Assembly (NCBI RefSeq): GCF_016545825.1
Contig: NC_052617.1
Location: forward strand, 53,573,382-53,637,381
Direction of reading: 5' to 3'
Origin: Eucalyptus grandis
Lineage: Eukaryota > Streptophyta > Magnoliopsida > Myrtales > Myrtaceae
DNA length: 64,000 bases
A program made the translations under genes and the position numbers. The notes under the pieces are model-generated. The model worked only from the letters and a program-made list of their open reading frames with translations. It did not search any database and was not told the DNA's origin. Positions 46,401-58,520 of the stretch are shown piece after piece (position 1 is the stretch's first letter; the number at the start of each line of letters is the position of its first letter).

Positions 46401-47500
46401 GGCCTCATTTGACAACACCACAACCACAGCGATTCTTCAATACAGAGGCAACTACACACCCCTGCCGTTTCCTTTTTTCGGGCGCTACCAGCCTAGAACG
46501 ACAAGTACGCTGCCATGAACTTCACAGTCCGGTTCCGGAGCCTGGCAAGCGGAGCTCATCCGGTCAATGTCCTGAAGGAGATCAACAAGAGGATTTTCAT
46601 TACCGTCTCCGTGAATCAGATAAATTGCTGTAATGCATCGTGTGCAGGACCAAATGGGAATAGACTAGCTGCAAGCTTGAACAACATAAGTTTCCAGACA
46701 CCAAAGATGGACATACTTCAAGCCTACTACTGGTGTTGACTAACTTGATTAGGGCTAATTGTGCTTGTCTTTTGAGAATAACTACTCAACCATCTTTCTG
46801 GTAATTAGTTGATAATTATTGTATTGGATTATCGAGCAGGAGCTTGCCTGGAGTTTACAATGCTACCTTCCCGGACAAACCACATACTTCTTCAATTTCA
46901 CAGAAGATGTCAGCAACATCTCGCTGTACCCATATCTGGATACGACGGTGAAGATGATAGATTACTGTGCCGCCGTTGAAATCATATTCCAAGGGACTAA
47001 CCTTGGCGCTCCTGAGAACCATCCGAGGCACCATCACGGCTACAGCTTCTACGTGGTCGGGATGGGATGGGGGAATTTCGACAATAATACCGATCTGAAG
47101 ACGTATAACCTCGTCGACCCACCTAAGGTGAACACGTTCGGAGTTCCTAAAAGTGGACGGCTTATGATTAGATTCATCGCGGACAATCCTGGTAAGCTCA
47201 CGATCCTTTCGATAATACTATCCATAAGATCTCCGTCTTGTATTTTCGTGCATTGACGTTGTCTGTTCGTACCGATTGGTGCGGCTATAACGTGAGGAAT
47301 TGAATTCGCAGGCGTATGGTTCCAACACTGTCATCTGGAAAGACATACGACCTGGGGGATGGACACCGTGCTCGTCGTGAACAACGGCAACACCGTGGTG
47401 ATCTGCACGTGGCTGCCGCCTCAATATATGCCTCCTTTTATCAACGCCCCTTTTGATTTCCCTGTAAATTTAACAGCAAAAGAACGCCCAAAGTGCTAAA
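43472..47500 (+). pseudogene. Laccase pseudogene (locus A)
   Basis: Exons by alignment to locus B are 43472-43573, 44556-44707, 45328-45569, 45912-46037, 46145-46732, 46840-47191 and 47312 onward. The signal peptide and first cupredoxin start are kept ([34 protein letters not shown]). Lesions are many. The exon 1 donor is GC instead of GT. Exon 3 is 3 bp shorter than the expected 245 bp, with frame slips and TAA after CTGCAG. Exon 5 has TAG after YGK and another after the TAN triplet, and it lacks one base in the PFPFF region. Exon 6 lacks one base after FPDK. The natural stop is deleted, so the last frame runs on into an inserted MULE to 47500. Copper-binding blocks are still readable ([25 protein letters not shown]). 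It is a recent pseudogene. Confidence 0.88.
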
Positions 47501-48503
47501 ACTTGACACAAAGATATACTTGCCAAAACTTACGAAATGGATATTTAAGTGCCACTTTTTATGAAAATTAGGATACTTGAGTGTCACATCCGGCGAATCC
47601 CGTCGGAAATTCTATGTGGCAATTTTTTTTATTAATTTTCTCGCTTATGTGGCTTGTCGGAAGGCTAACTCAGCAAAAACATACACAAAAATAACGTCAT
47701 TTTTGTATAATTCGAATTTTAATATAAAAATTAATTTAATTAAATTTAAAACAAATTAATTAATTTAAAAAAAAAAAAACAGGAGGTGGGGAGGAAGAGG
47801 AGGCGGCCGGCGGCTGAGGGCTCAACTCTTGCCGCCGCGCCGCCTCCCCACCATCGTCGAAAAGGTGGGGGAGCGTTGGTCGGGCCGTCAAGCCATGGTC
47901 GGGGCTCGGTGACCCTAGCTAACGGTGGTGAGGGCTAACGACCCTCACCGGATCTTGGGAAGTGGCGGCGGCCCTTGGCCTAGTCGCGAGGGCCGGCAAC
48001 CCTCGCCGGATCTGGGGAGGGCATGCAAGCCCTCGTCATTGGTCACCGGGGTTGCTGGGCCCTAGCTAGGGCTCGACGGCTCGGCCTAGACTCGGCGACC
48101 TCGACCGACCCTCCCCACCTTTCCAGCGACGGGCCGCCGACTTCCTCCCTCCCCCTCCCCCTCCCCCTCCCCCTCCTTTTTTAATAAATAAATTAAATAT
48201 ATAAATTAACTAATAAATTTGTTTTTAATTTAATTCAATTAATTATTATTTTAATTATTTACTACGTCAACATAAAAAAGACGTCGTTTTGGCACGTTTA
48301 GTCACATTAGCATATAAAACGACGTTGTTTTGCATTAAGCTCGTTGGAAAATTGTCATATCAGCGTTTTGGCTGGATTTTCTTGCCGTTGGCACCTAATT
48401 GATCAATTTTGCTTCAATTTTGATACTTAAATGTCATTTTCATAACTTTTGGCACTTAAGTGTCCCTTTATGCCAATTTTTAGCGCTCCAAGTGTCCTAG
48501 TGT
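47474..48503. mobile_element. Non-autonomous MULE, 1.03 kb, inserted 3' of laccase A
   Basis: Long imperfect inverted ends are present. The left shows 'gctaaaacttgacacaaag' and 'ttaagtgccac', and the right in reverse complement shows 'gctaaaaattggcataaag' and 'ttaagtgccaaaagttatg'. Flanks TAAATTTAA (47465-47473) and CAAATTTAA (48504-48512) agree at 8 of 9 positions. Locus B has the simple sequence 'gtaaattttaatccctatt' at the same place (about 63236-63254), an empty site. The core is GC-rich with (CTCCCC)n near 48150-48175 and no coding capacity. Confidence 0.82.
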
Positions 48504-50067
48504 CAAATTTAATCCCTATTAAGTTTATCATGCATTCAGTATGGTTAAGAGGGTGTTCTCCTCTTTGCGATGTCACTAGGATTTTCTTGGGAATTGATGG
48601 TTGCTTAAATACAGCTCTCCATGGTCTCATTGTGAAATTTGCTTACTATAAAGCCTAATTTCCTGGATTTTTAAACAAGCAAGACTCACGAGAGCCACTA
48701 GATTGAGCACCGGTGATGTCGTATCAGGTCAAATCTGGGTAATGGATTGGTGGGTAGCCCTGGACCAATGGTAGGTAGGCCCAACTACCACACTACACGT
48801 ATAGGCGCAAACCCCTTGTTACCGTTCGTGGGACTCTCATCCACATACGACTCTCACAGACTCCTAAATCTATGCCGAGCCTTTTCTTTAACCTCAGTCG
48901 ACCCTCGACAAACCATGGACTGGGCTGATCCTGATGTAGTTTTAGCTGCATCTTGTCTGGACCACCGGTTGGCAATCGGATAATGAATGGGGCTATGTCC
49001 TCCGTCGGTTCATCGCCATTTCTGGTCGACGGGTAATTAAGATTGAGCAGCAACTTATGCTACTACATAGACCAGGATTCTGTACTTTCGAAAGGTAAAT
49101 TAAAGCCTCACTGTATTGTGCCTCCTTATCGTTAGCATAGTTATTTATATGATACACCTTTGTTATGAGATCAAAGTAATTTGAACAACGTTTTCCCCTT
49201 CTTTTTTACGATTTCACTCTTTTCTTGTCAGTAGATAGGAGATTTCATTAAAAATGAAGCTTAAAATGGAATCCACAAAACGTCGCAGTCGGCTGCCAAA
49301 ACCCTGTCACAGGAACTACAAACAAAATACCATTTTGCTACCACCATAAAGGAAAAAGAATGTTTAAAAAAAGGTCATAAACTTATTATATGTTGATCAA
49401 TTCAATTCTAAACTTTTTAATTCAGTCAATTGAGACATAATTTGTTTACGAAGACAAACAATCATTGCTTACTAAAATAAATTAACTAAAAATATTCTTA
49501 TCATCCACAAAAAAATAAGATATAAATTATTGTCGATAATGAAAATAAATTTCATTATCTAATTATTTTAAGCAATATAAATAATTACTTTTAGAGAAAT
49601 ATTCCCTAATAATATAAATATTTTCATATGAAGTGTGCCGCTTCCTTGAAACATGTCCTTTTTCAATATTCAAAAAAATTTAATAGGCACTTTTTACCAT
49701 TTTTAGTGATTTTAGCTAGCGTTGCTCATGCACCAAGAGTTCAACATGCATGTGGCCGTACCTAATAGTCTTGAACTCGTTACCCGTACCATGCATGGAT
49801 CTGGAAACGTCCACAAAAGTGTTAAGATATGAAATCTTTTTCGATATTATTTTTTGAATATGAAATCTTTTTGATATCTTTTTAAATTTCATATTAGCAT
49901 ACCAACTATAGATAAGTTGGTATTCCATAATTCTTGGTCTGTCAAAGATTGTATTTTTTATTCTCTTTATAAGCATGTACAATCTGTAAATTAAGTAATA
50001 TGAAAAATCATTCATAAAATTGTGAGCTCTTTTAGGAAGATCCTTCAATATCTATGGTATTAATATT
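48504..50067. other. 3' flank of laccase A and intergenic sequence
   Basis: Up to about 49000 this is homologous to the 3' flank of laccase B. The rest is AT-rich, with no recognised gene. Confidence 0.5.
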
Positions 50068-50800
50068 GGGATAAATTTCAAAAAGGACTTGAAGTACATT
50101 CATTTTCTTAAATAAAAGCTTAAACAATATTTCAAATAATGACTGACCTTGCTAGTGGTTGGTTGGCTAAATATTCCGACCGATCAAAGATATTTTTGTC
50201 AAAAGACAACTTTAATTTTATTTATTTTTATTTTTCCTTTCTCTATTCTTTTATTTTTTTCTTTAGTCTTTTTGGTGATCCTTGCCTAGATCTAGTGAGA
50301 TGACCCTAGCCTAGATTTGCCAAGGGTCAGCCCTCTCTTGTGGATTTAAAGGCGGCCTTAGCCAGGTGAGGCCATCCCTTGCTAGCTGTTGGCAACGGCC
50401 TCGCTTATGGCCAATGAGGGCAGCCTCGCCTAGGGCAAGGGCGACCCTTGTTCAGCTCTCTTTGGGCATCGCTGGTGATTGGGACTAGCCATCAATGAAG
50501 AAGAAAGAGAAAACCAAAAAAAAAAAAAAAAAAAAAAACAAAAAAACAAAAGAATGAAAGGAATTAAGAAAGAAAGAAATTCAAAAAGGTAAATAATAAA
50601 AATGTCATCGATCAATTGAAAAGCTAATGCCTTCTTTAAAATCAATATAACCACTTCAAATCCTTAATTGAAATAAAATTCACTTAGGGTTCTTATATAA
50701 GAAAATGATGGGACTTCAGGTTTTTATTTGAAACAAAGGTTTATTTTAAGCCTTTATTTGAGAATATGAGGGTACTTTAGGCCCTTGTTTGAAACTTTTC
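50068..50800. mobile_element. Non-autonomous MULE, 733 bp
   Basis: The left end (GGGATAAATTTCAAAAAGGA) and the reverse complement of the right end (GAAAAGTTTCAAACAAGGGC) form an inverted pair that extends inward with 'ttcttaaataaaagc' against 'attctcaaataaaggct'. The flanks ATTAATATT (50059-50067) and TTTAATATT (50801-50809) agree at 8 of 9 positions. The core has a poly-A tract (about 50517-50538) and no gene. Confidence 0.65.
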
Positions 50801-50838
50801 TTTAATATTTTTATCATACCTCAAAATGCCCTCATATA

Positions 50839-50841
<3 letters not shown>

Positions 50842-50872
<31 letters not shown>
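50842..50872. repeat. (TG)n(AG)n microsatellite before laccase C
   Basis: A TG run passes directly into an AG run about 85-110 bp upstream of the locus C start codon. Confidence 0.85.
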
Positions 50873-50953
50873 TTATGAAGGAGCGAGCCGTTTCTGTACC
50901 TGACGTAGTTCGATATCAGTGACAGAGTAGGGATTGAAACGCGAGGGGGCAAA

Positions 50954-51340
50954 ATGGGTCCTTCTCTATGCGAGCTCCGATGGCTTCTTACTCTGCTGGG
51001 TGCATTGTTGTTGCTCCTCCCTCTGGCTCAAGGCGAGGACCATTACTACACCTTCGTCGTAAGTTTGGACGTTTCGCTTGTTCTTTACTCGTCCTTTTTG
51101 CAGCTTGTTTTCGGTGTGATCATTGTCATTTGTTCTGCTTTTGTCTATTGGGGATGTTTAATGATGTTTGTGCGCGTGTGTAGCTGAGAGAGACCAACTT
51201 CACGAGGCTGTGCACAATGAAGAAGAGCATGTTGACGGTGAACGACAGCTTTCTGGGGCCGGCATTGTCCGTCCGTACGGGAGACACGGCCTACGTGAAT
51301 GTCACCAGTGAAAGGTACTATGGAGTATCAATCTCTCTTG
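50954..51340 (+). pseudogene. 5' fragment of a laccase gene (locus C)
   Basis: Exon 1 (50954-51058) encodes a clean signal peptide, MGPSLCELRWLLTLLGALLL..., followed by EDHYYTFV and a GTAAGT donor. Exon 2 starts at 51184 after 'gtgtag' and reads LRETNFTRLCTMKKSMLTVN, DSFLGPALSVRTGDTAYVNV and YYGVSISL. The expected IHW and its donor are lost near 51335. No later laccase exon is found in the next kilobases, so the first copper-binding HWHG and everything after it are missing. The sequence is clearly diverged from loci A and B (different signal peptide), so it is a third lineage of the cluster. Confidence 0.8.
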
Positions 51341-52687
51341 CGCGTGCGCGCACACAGAGAAACATAATATATATTATTTTATCGAATATGGAAAATCAGG
51401 CCTTGTTCTGTTTTACAAGTCAAATGCAAATGTGTTGAGAGCTTGGTGGTACAAGGATTTCTCTTTGGTCTAGTGTGCTAAGTATTATGATGAACATGTA
51501 AATTATCTTAGAGAACTTTCACATCGAAAAAATTGATGTGGTATTGAGTAATTTATATATCATAGTTGGCAATAACTCATTGACTTAAGCTTTCGAGAGA
51601 AGATGAGTTCAATTGGATATATTGATGGGTTCAGACTTGAACTCTCTTATGACGATCCTTTCGAATGAAAGTATTGGATTTTTACTACGCTTATAACAAT
51701 AACCATGTGAGTGTTGCAGTATAGCAACGTAGGCCTGATGACAAACTTCATGGTTTGGTCCAAAAAAAGAGAGAGGATGAAGTTCAACGTCAGAGATGTC
51801 ATGGTTTGGTCCAAAAAATGTGATAGAGGATGAAGGTCAACATTAGAGATTTAACAAAAAATAAATTGATAGAGAACGATACTTAAATTGATGGGTCTAA
51901 CTCAAATTTTTCATGGGCTAGAGTAAATACCGTGAGGAAAAGTTTAATTGATCTTGAAGGTAAAGCAGTCGATTATAGTTCTTCAATATTTCAATGCATA
52001 ATCATGATTATTGTCTTTAGAGCATAACTCGACTCATTTTTCATAATAGTGGATTTGTATGTGATTATTTATCTTATCCTTCTATCATAAAACTTCTCGG
52101 CTCTATCTGATTTTATCCATTTCCCTTCTTAGGATTTTCACCCCTTATCTGTTTTTCGTTAAACATTTCTCCCTTGTCTAACACAGATGTGTATCTAATC
52201 TTCTCCCCCTTTTTGGTATAATAAACAAAGCAATAAAGAAGTGAGTGAGAGAAACAAACGGGGACCATTTGCATGTGCGTAATATTTAAAGAAACAAAGC
52301 TATTGATATTGAAGGAAAATAAATTTATAGTTACTAAATTAAAAGGTTTAGAACTAAATTGACACCAATAAAATGTTTAAACTAAATTTGAAAAAAATGC
52401 AATAAATTTAAGACTTTTTCTAAACTTTGCTCAACAAATGAGTGAAGTGATGCGAAGACAAACCCTACAATCCCCAAACACAAAAAAAATGAAATTCACT
52501 ACTCGCAGAAATAGCATGACCATTTCCAGTAAATTTGTTGTTTGTGGACAGACTTGTTCAATACCTGCTCCGATGAAGCAATCCTTGAGATTAAAGGGTT
52601 TGAGAATGTAAGATTTTTAGAAAGCTTTTAGGATGATAGAGGAGTTAGGATAAGACTACATCACATTTGAATCGATGGAGTATCACT
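51341..52687. other. Intergenic region after laccase C fragment
   Basis: AT-rich. Nothing recognised beyond a short local duplication of 'catggtttggtccaaaaaa' (about 51749 and 51799). Confidence 0.45.
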
Positions 52688-53278
52688 TAGGGGTAAGCAA
52701 AAAGAACCGTATGGACCGGCCGGTTTAGGCGATTCTCGAAGGCATCGGGTCCCTTCAGGTTTCCTAAAAATGAAATTGATGAATTTCTATTTGGTTTACA
52801 GTTTCAAGTGTGGAATGCCCCCGAACTACTTGGACCGGACCTTTAAAAAAAAAAAAAAAATTATTTCTTAAAAATTTGTAAAAAAAGCCTAATTTATTTC
52901 TCATTTTAGACTTCACTCATGTATGCAGACATGCACGAGTCACATGACTCCTATTTCACTCATGCACCTGAGTAAGATGACTAGAACAAATCAAAACATA
53001 ATGGAAGTTTCTCATTTCAACCAAATTTTGCCATAAATTGAAAAATTTTCTGTAAAACCCACACATGTAACTCATTGATTGTAGAAAGATCCTTGATAGT
53101 CGGGAACATCTTCATTTTCATCTTGAACATTAACCTCATATAAAAAATACTGAACATGCTATTGATTTCATAATCCACTTGGGAACCAAACTGAATTGGT
53201 TAGCTCAGTTCTTGGGGCAGTAGTTCGATTAGCAGTTCTTGGGTGAGAACCGGATCGCTCAGGAAATGATCACCCCTA
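52688..53278. mobile_element. Non-autonomous hAT element, 591 bp
   Basis: The termini are TAGGGGTA and CACCCCTA. Flanking octamers GTATCACT (52680-52687) and ATATCACT (53279-53286) agree at 7 of 8 positions. It has the same terminal sequence and subterminal GGACCGG/GAACCGG motifs as the intronic element at 5365. There is no transposase. Confidence 0.8.
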
Positions 53279-53286
53279 ATATCACT

Positions 53287-54659
53287 AGGTAATGTTGGCA
53301 AATGTTGATGAAAATTTCAGTTAAGTGGGGAAGTTCATAACGTTCTAAAATCTCACATTTGACGGGATTGGCTTTGTAAATGGTTCATAACTATGAAATA
53401 TTGTCAAATGGCCACCTTTAAATGAGGAGATTGTAACATCCCAAAATTCCAAATTGGATGGAAGAGCCCTTGTAAAGTGATTCATAAATAAAACCCGTCG
53501 CCAAATGGTCAACTTCATATACGGTTACTTGAAAGCGTTCCTCTTCGAGGCTTTTGCTCCAGTGAATCGAGTCGGATCACTGCAATGTCATTCTCATTCT
53601 TGTCCTAATGAACGCGGACATTCTTGGAGTGTCTTCACCTGCAAAATCAACTTGAAATTGACACGGGAGAAGGTTTCTGGTATAATCATTCACTGTGACA
53701 TGAAATTGACTCTAGATATAACAAATCATTTCGCCGTTAGAAAAGGCCGGCCTCTCCAATTAATTTAATTACTTGCGCATGGTGATACTTCACTGAATTC
53801 GCCATGACATCTCTCTCAAAAACGTAAGCAACAGGATTCATACGAAGAACCCCGCCCTTTCGGAGAAGACAGCTTTCTCAAAAACCATTAAAAAAAGAAG
53901 AAGACGAAATGGCTTCTCATGTTTGACACAACAATCACAAGTGTCTCGTCATGCTAAGCCAAAGACAATCAATGCAAAAAGAAGACTAATCATGCCCGTC
54001 TTCTCTCTCACGCGATGACTCGGGAGCGAAATCCATTTTGCGGAGGTCTGCTCAACATTCGACAGATTCATACAATCGAAGATGTCTCTTCTGTGTTCTC
54101 CAAATGAACTCAGCATTCGGTTTCGTTGTTTCGTTAAAGAGGAAACAGGTCATCACGGGCCAAAAGCTGACATTAGTTTATACCGAAAAACTAGGTCATA
54201 TGATGTCCCGATCCAGCATTTAATTATGCGAAGTCGGCAAGTGCAGTAGTGGTGCCCTCTCGTTCAATCTGTTGTGCACGCGACGGCTTCGATTTCGGGG
54301 GCCCAAATGGTCTCCCAGCTTTAAAAGAAGCACGTGAATTTCATATCAGCGGTTAACACGACATCAGTCTTGCGTAGTTTACTGTATTCAAATGGCATAC
54401 GACTGACAGTTCTTTTACGTCATTAATTGGTAATCTCTTTCGTGTCATCTCCTTCCAATTGCTTTTGTGTTCGCAAGAGTTCTTGAAGGTCCAAAAGTTT
54501 GATTCCGAGTTGTTGCTTCTCTGTCTAACTTCAATCTGATCAAGTAACCCGCTTATCGTTTTCGGCTTCATAGTCAACCCAACAATGGAAATTAAGGGTG
54601 CATAGAATTAAGGCGAGGTTTCCTTAATCAACAGCTGATGAACATGTGTTAAACACATC
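53287..54659. other. Intergenic region, no recognised gene
   Basis: Short frames only. No domain or repeat terminus was recognised. Confidence 0.45.
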
Positions 54660-55679
54660 CGTGTGAGGAATTCCTTCGGCAAGTGGAATGAGTGACAATC
54701 AGGATCAAGTGAAACGCCATCAACTTCGCACGAGTCCGTGCTTGGATAAAATTCCCTCCACATTCTTCTATGCACTTGAGGAATTACTAATTATGGTAAA
54801 ATTCGTGAATCAATGATCCAAATCAATACCAAGAGTAGGTTAGCCTACTGGGTATAGCAAAACCAGCTCAATTTCTCAATGATATGACGTTCATTTGTAT
54901 CCTCTTCACATCACCCTCACGGAAAATTAAATTGCACGAGCCACGTATGGTTGATGACTTTTGATGGAATTCAACCGCGCATGCATACCATCACGCTAAA
55001 TCACTTTCGAACTTGGCCGGAATCACGACATTTTACCAGTGGGTTGTAGGGACCGGTATATCTCATGCCATGATTCTTTTGAAAAGAATTGACAAGTCCA
55101 TATAGAGAAGACCAAAGGCACAACCTGATATGAACGACCACTATTCTGACCACACAAAACCGTGTGAGGAATTCCTTCGGCAAGTGGAACGAGTGACAAT
55201 CAGGATCAAGTGAAACGCCATCGAGTTCGCACGAGTCCGTGCTTGAATAAATTTCCCTCCATATTCTTCTATGCACTTGAGGAATTACTAATTATGGTAA
55301 CATTCGTGAATCAATGATCCAAATCAATACCAAGAGTAGGTTAGCCTACTGGGGATAGCAAAACCAGCTCAATTTCTCAATGAAACGACGTTCATTTGTA
55401 TCCTCTTCACATCACCCGCGCAGAAAATTAAATTGCACGAGCCACGTATGGTTGATGACTTTTGATGGAATTCAACCGCGCATGCATACTATCACGCTAA
55501 ATCACTTTCGAACTTGGCCGGAATCACGACATTTTCTTTTCACAAGTATTTACCAGTGGGTTGTAGGGACTGGTATATCTCATGCCATGATTCTTTTGAA
55601 AAGAATTGACAAGTCCATATAGAGAAGACCAAAGGCACAACCTGATGTGAACGACCACTATTCTGACCACATAAAACCG
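54660..55679. repeat. 501/518-bp tandem duplication
   Basis: Unit 1 (54660-55160) and unit 2 (55161-55679) both start CGTGTGAGGAATTCCTTCGG and are nearly identical. Unit 2 carries about 17 extra bases ('cttttcacaagtattt') after 'cacgacatttt'. No gene was recognised in either unit. Confidence 0.88.
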
Positions 55680-55919
55680 CACAATGCGTCTTTCCCCGAG
55701 AAAGCTTATCGCGTCCTCATGCTTGAGAGGAACCTGCCTAGCTACCTAGCTACCTAAGGAGTAGATAATGGATTGAGAGCACGCTTAAGCTTGACAAAAT
55801 CTTGCAGTCATCTTGAAAATCATTAAGGCCCCAGTGGAATCTCTCTTTGCCTCTATAAGAACATCAGACAGAACGTTCTCTTGCGTAATGTCCAGGGACA
55901 ATTTTATCACGGGACATAT

Positions 55920-57914
55920 CTAAATTAACTCATTTCGAGATACTATTCCGCTTTGACTTGTTTCATTTTGAATCTTACGGTTTTGTCTTTTAACATATAG
56001 GTATTTTCTCAAAAAGTCACCCATTTTAATAATGTTTTAGCTTGAACATGCTTAACTTTGTGGTTCTAAGGCAAAGCTTGTCATTACGTTAAAAAGTATT
56101 TCCATGAGTTAATAATAATTTTCACATATATCCCCAAATCACCATCCTCTCATTTGGTGTACAGTTCGGTTCATTTCTGGCCCATTTGCCATCCTAAAAG
56201 CCTGCCATAACCTACTTCTTGTCCAAACCTTTGGGTCCCAACAACCACTCCCGCTTTCGTCCGACTAGATTGTTACAAGAATACTAAAATGTAGCAAATG
56301 TTCGAGTGAGACTTTTATGCAACAAAAATGCAATTTCATTACAAATATTATATTTAATCCATATCACTTTTGAACTCGAAGAAAATATATCACCATCTAC
56401 CTAAAAACGCCTAAAACCAAACTAGGAAGGTAACTCAAACTATCAAATTTGCAATCTTATCAAATAAATGAGAAACAACATCAGTAAAATGCTACATCAA
56501 TTACAGATTGGTCAAACCGAGCTTACTTACTAAGAAAACTACTCCTACATGCTAACAAAACTCTCTTCCAAAATAGATGCTCAAAGCTATTTGCATGAAA
56601 CTTTAGATATTAAGACATTTTTCATTTGAGAGTGTTGGACATTTGAAGTGTCAAAATTTGGCATGGGAGGATACTTAAATGTCCAAAATTAGGAAAATGA
56701 CACTTAAGCGCCCGAAGTTAGGAAAGTGACACTTAAGTGCCCAAACTTAGAAAAGTGACACTTAAGTGCCAAAATCGGAACAAAATGGATCAGTTAAGTA
56801 GCAACGGCAAAAAAATCACGTCAAAATGCTGACGTGGCTATTTTTCGACGAGGCAAGTGCAAAACGATGTTGTTTTGCATGTTAACGTGTCTAGACAAAT
56901 GCAAAAATAATGTTATTTTGCTGTTGATTTGGGTAAATAATTAACATAATAATTAATTAATTTAATACCATTTAAATATTCCTTCATGCCAACTTTTGGC
57001 AATTAGGATGTACTTTTGCTTTTGTCTCACGTATTGTCTGCTTTGTCCCATCCCACTTCAAGCTTCACAATTTTTTCATTTGGCACACAATCAAAAACTT
57101 TCCTAGGAGATCACCTATCTTAATAGTTTTCTAGCCTAAGCATGCTTAACTATGGAGTTTCATAGCAAAACTTGTCGTTACGTCAAAAAATGCTTCCGTG
57201 AGTTTATTCTAATTTTCACATATATTTTCCGGACTCGCGTTCCCCTTATTCGATATATAATTCCATTCATTTCTGCTCCTTTTACCATCCTAGAAGTTTG
57301 CCAAGAGCCGTTTTTTGTCTAGAACCTCAAACCTAGGAAAGCACTTCCCACTATCATTGGACCAAGTTGTTACAAGATCATTAAATAGTAAATGCTAGAT
57401 CCAAATTTTTATGTGACAAAAATACAATTTCATAACTCATTATGTATTTAATCCATATTACTTTTGAAATATGAGTGCACAAAGTAAAAGAAGAGATAGC
57501 ATTACTTACCTTGATATACCTAAAACCAAACTACGAAGATTACTTGAATAATTGAACTTGCAATCCTATCAAATAAGCATGAAACAACATCAAAATCGAG
57601 GAAAATGCTACCTCAATTACAAATCGACTAAATTGAACTTACTGACTTACAAAATGACTATAAAGCTTCAGATATTCCCTAGATTAACTTACTCGAAGTA
57701 TTGTCTACTTTAACCCCTTCCATTATGAGCCTTACGGTTTTGTTTTGCGTGTATAGGCAAGCAATTTTCTAGGATGTCATCCATCCTTGTAGTGCTTGAG
57801 CCTAAGCATGCTCAATTTTGGAGTTCCTTAGTAAAGTTTGCTATTATATCAAAAGGCGCATCTGTAAGTTTATTCTAGTTCACACACACACACACACATC
57901 TTCTAGAATTGCTT

Positions 57915-57964
<50 letters not shown>

Positions 57965-58520
57965 TCACAATTGCTTTCATTGTTTCTATATATAGTATAC
58001 AATTGCTTTCATTGTTTCGATGTATAGTATGTTTCATTCGTACCCCCTTCATCATCCTAGAATCTTGCCAAGAGCCGCTTCTTATCCAGGTCCTTTGACC
58101 TTGACGATCACTCCATGCCCTCGTCGGTTATAGGTCTATTAGCTTCCATGTGGTTTGTCTTCAAACCATAAACTTATTGGAGAGAGTCTTGCTTTGATAC
58201 CATATTGTGACATTCCTAAATTAATTCACTCGAGGTACCATCCGTTTTGACCTATCCCATTTCGAGCCTCATGATATTGTCCTTTGGCGTACAAGCAAAC
58301 ACTTTCCAAAGCAAAACTCGCCATTATGTTAAAAGACACCGACGTTAATTAATTTCATTTTTCACATAAATATCCTGGAATTGCTTTCTCTCATTCAGTG
58401 TATACGGTTCATTCTTGCCCCCTTCACCATCCTAAAAGCCTATTAGGAACCGCACCTTGTTTAGACCTTTTGACCTTGGCGATTACTCCCCACTCTCGTA
58501 AGATCGGGTCACTACATATT
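55920..58520. repeat. Array of diverged non-coding repeat units between laccases C and B
   Basis: A unit with the theme 'cattttgagcctcacggttt', 'agcatgcttaac', 'aaagcttgccattacgtcaa', 'ttcacatatatt' and 'ttggtgtaca' recurs starting near 55920, 57020, 57690 and 58210, and once more at 42535 before laccase A. The first two units also share a further block of about 330 bp beginning 'gttacaag' (56272 and 57369), giving a spacing of about 1.1 kb. A MULE-like TIR fragment (56640-56990) interrupts the first unit. Its origin is unknown. An LTR or satellite derivative is possible. Confidence 0.7.
57916..57962. repeat. (CA)n microsatellite
   Basis: About 23 uninterrupted CA dinucleotides, with a second shorter CA run at 57881-57898. 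Confidence 0.95.

Larger units (their letters stand above)
42440..49000 (+). repeat. Laccase segmental duplication, copy A
   Basis: Sequence from about 42440 (ending at the 'tggtttgtcctcgatccata' block) through the promoter, all laccase exons and introns and about 1.5 kb of 3' flank is similar to 58129-63960 in the same orientation. The 3' homology includes 'agccttttcttt' and 'ccatggactgggctgat' near 48873-48927, matching 63840-63890. Copy A contains an extra 1.03-kb MULE (47474-48503). Confidence 0.8.

Noticed and set aside
57881..57962. CA-rich frame encoding poly-Thr-His
   Set aside because: Simple microsatellite, not coding.
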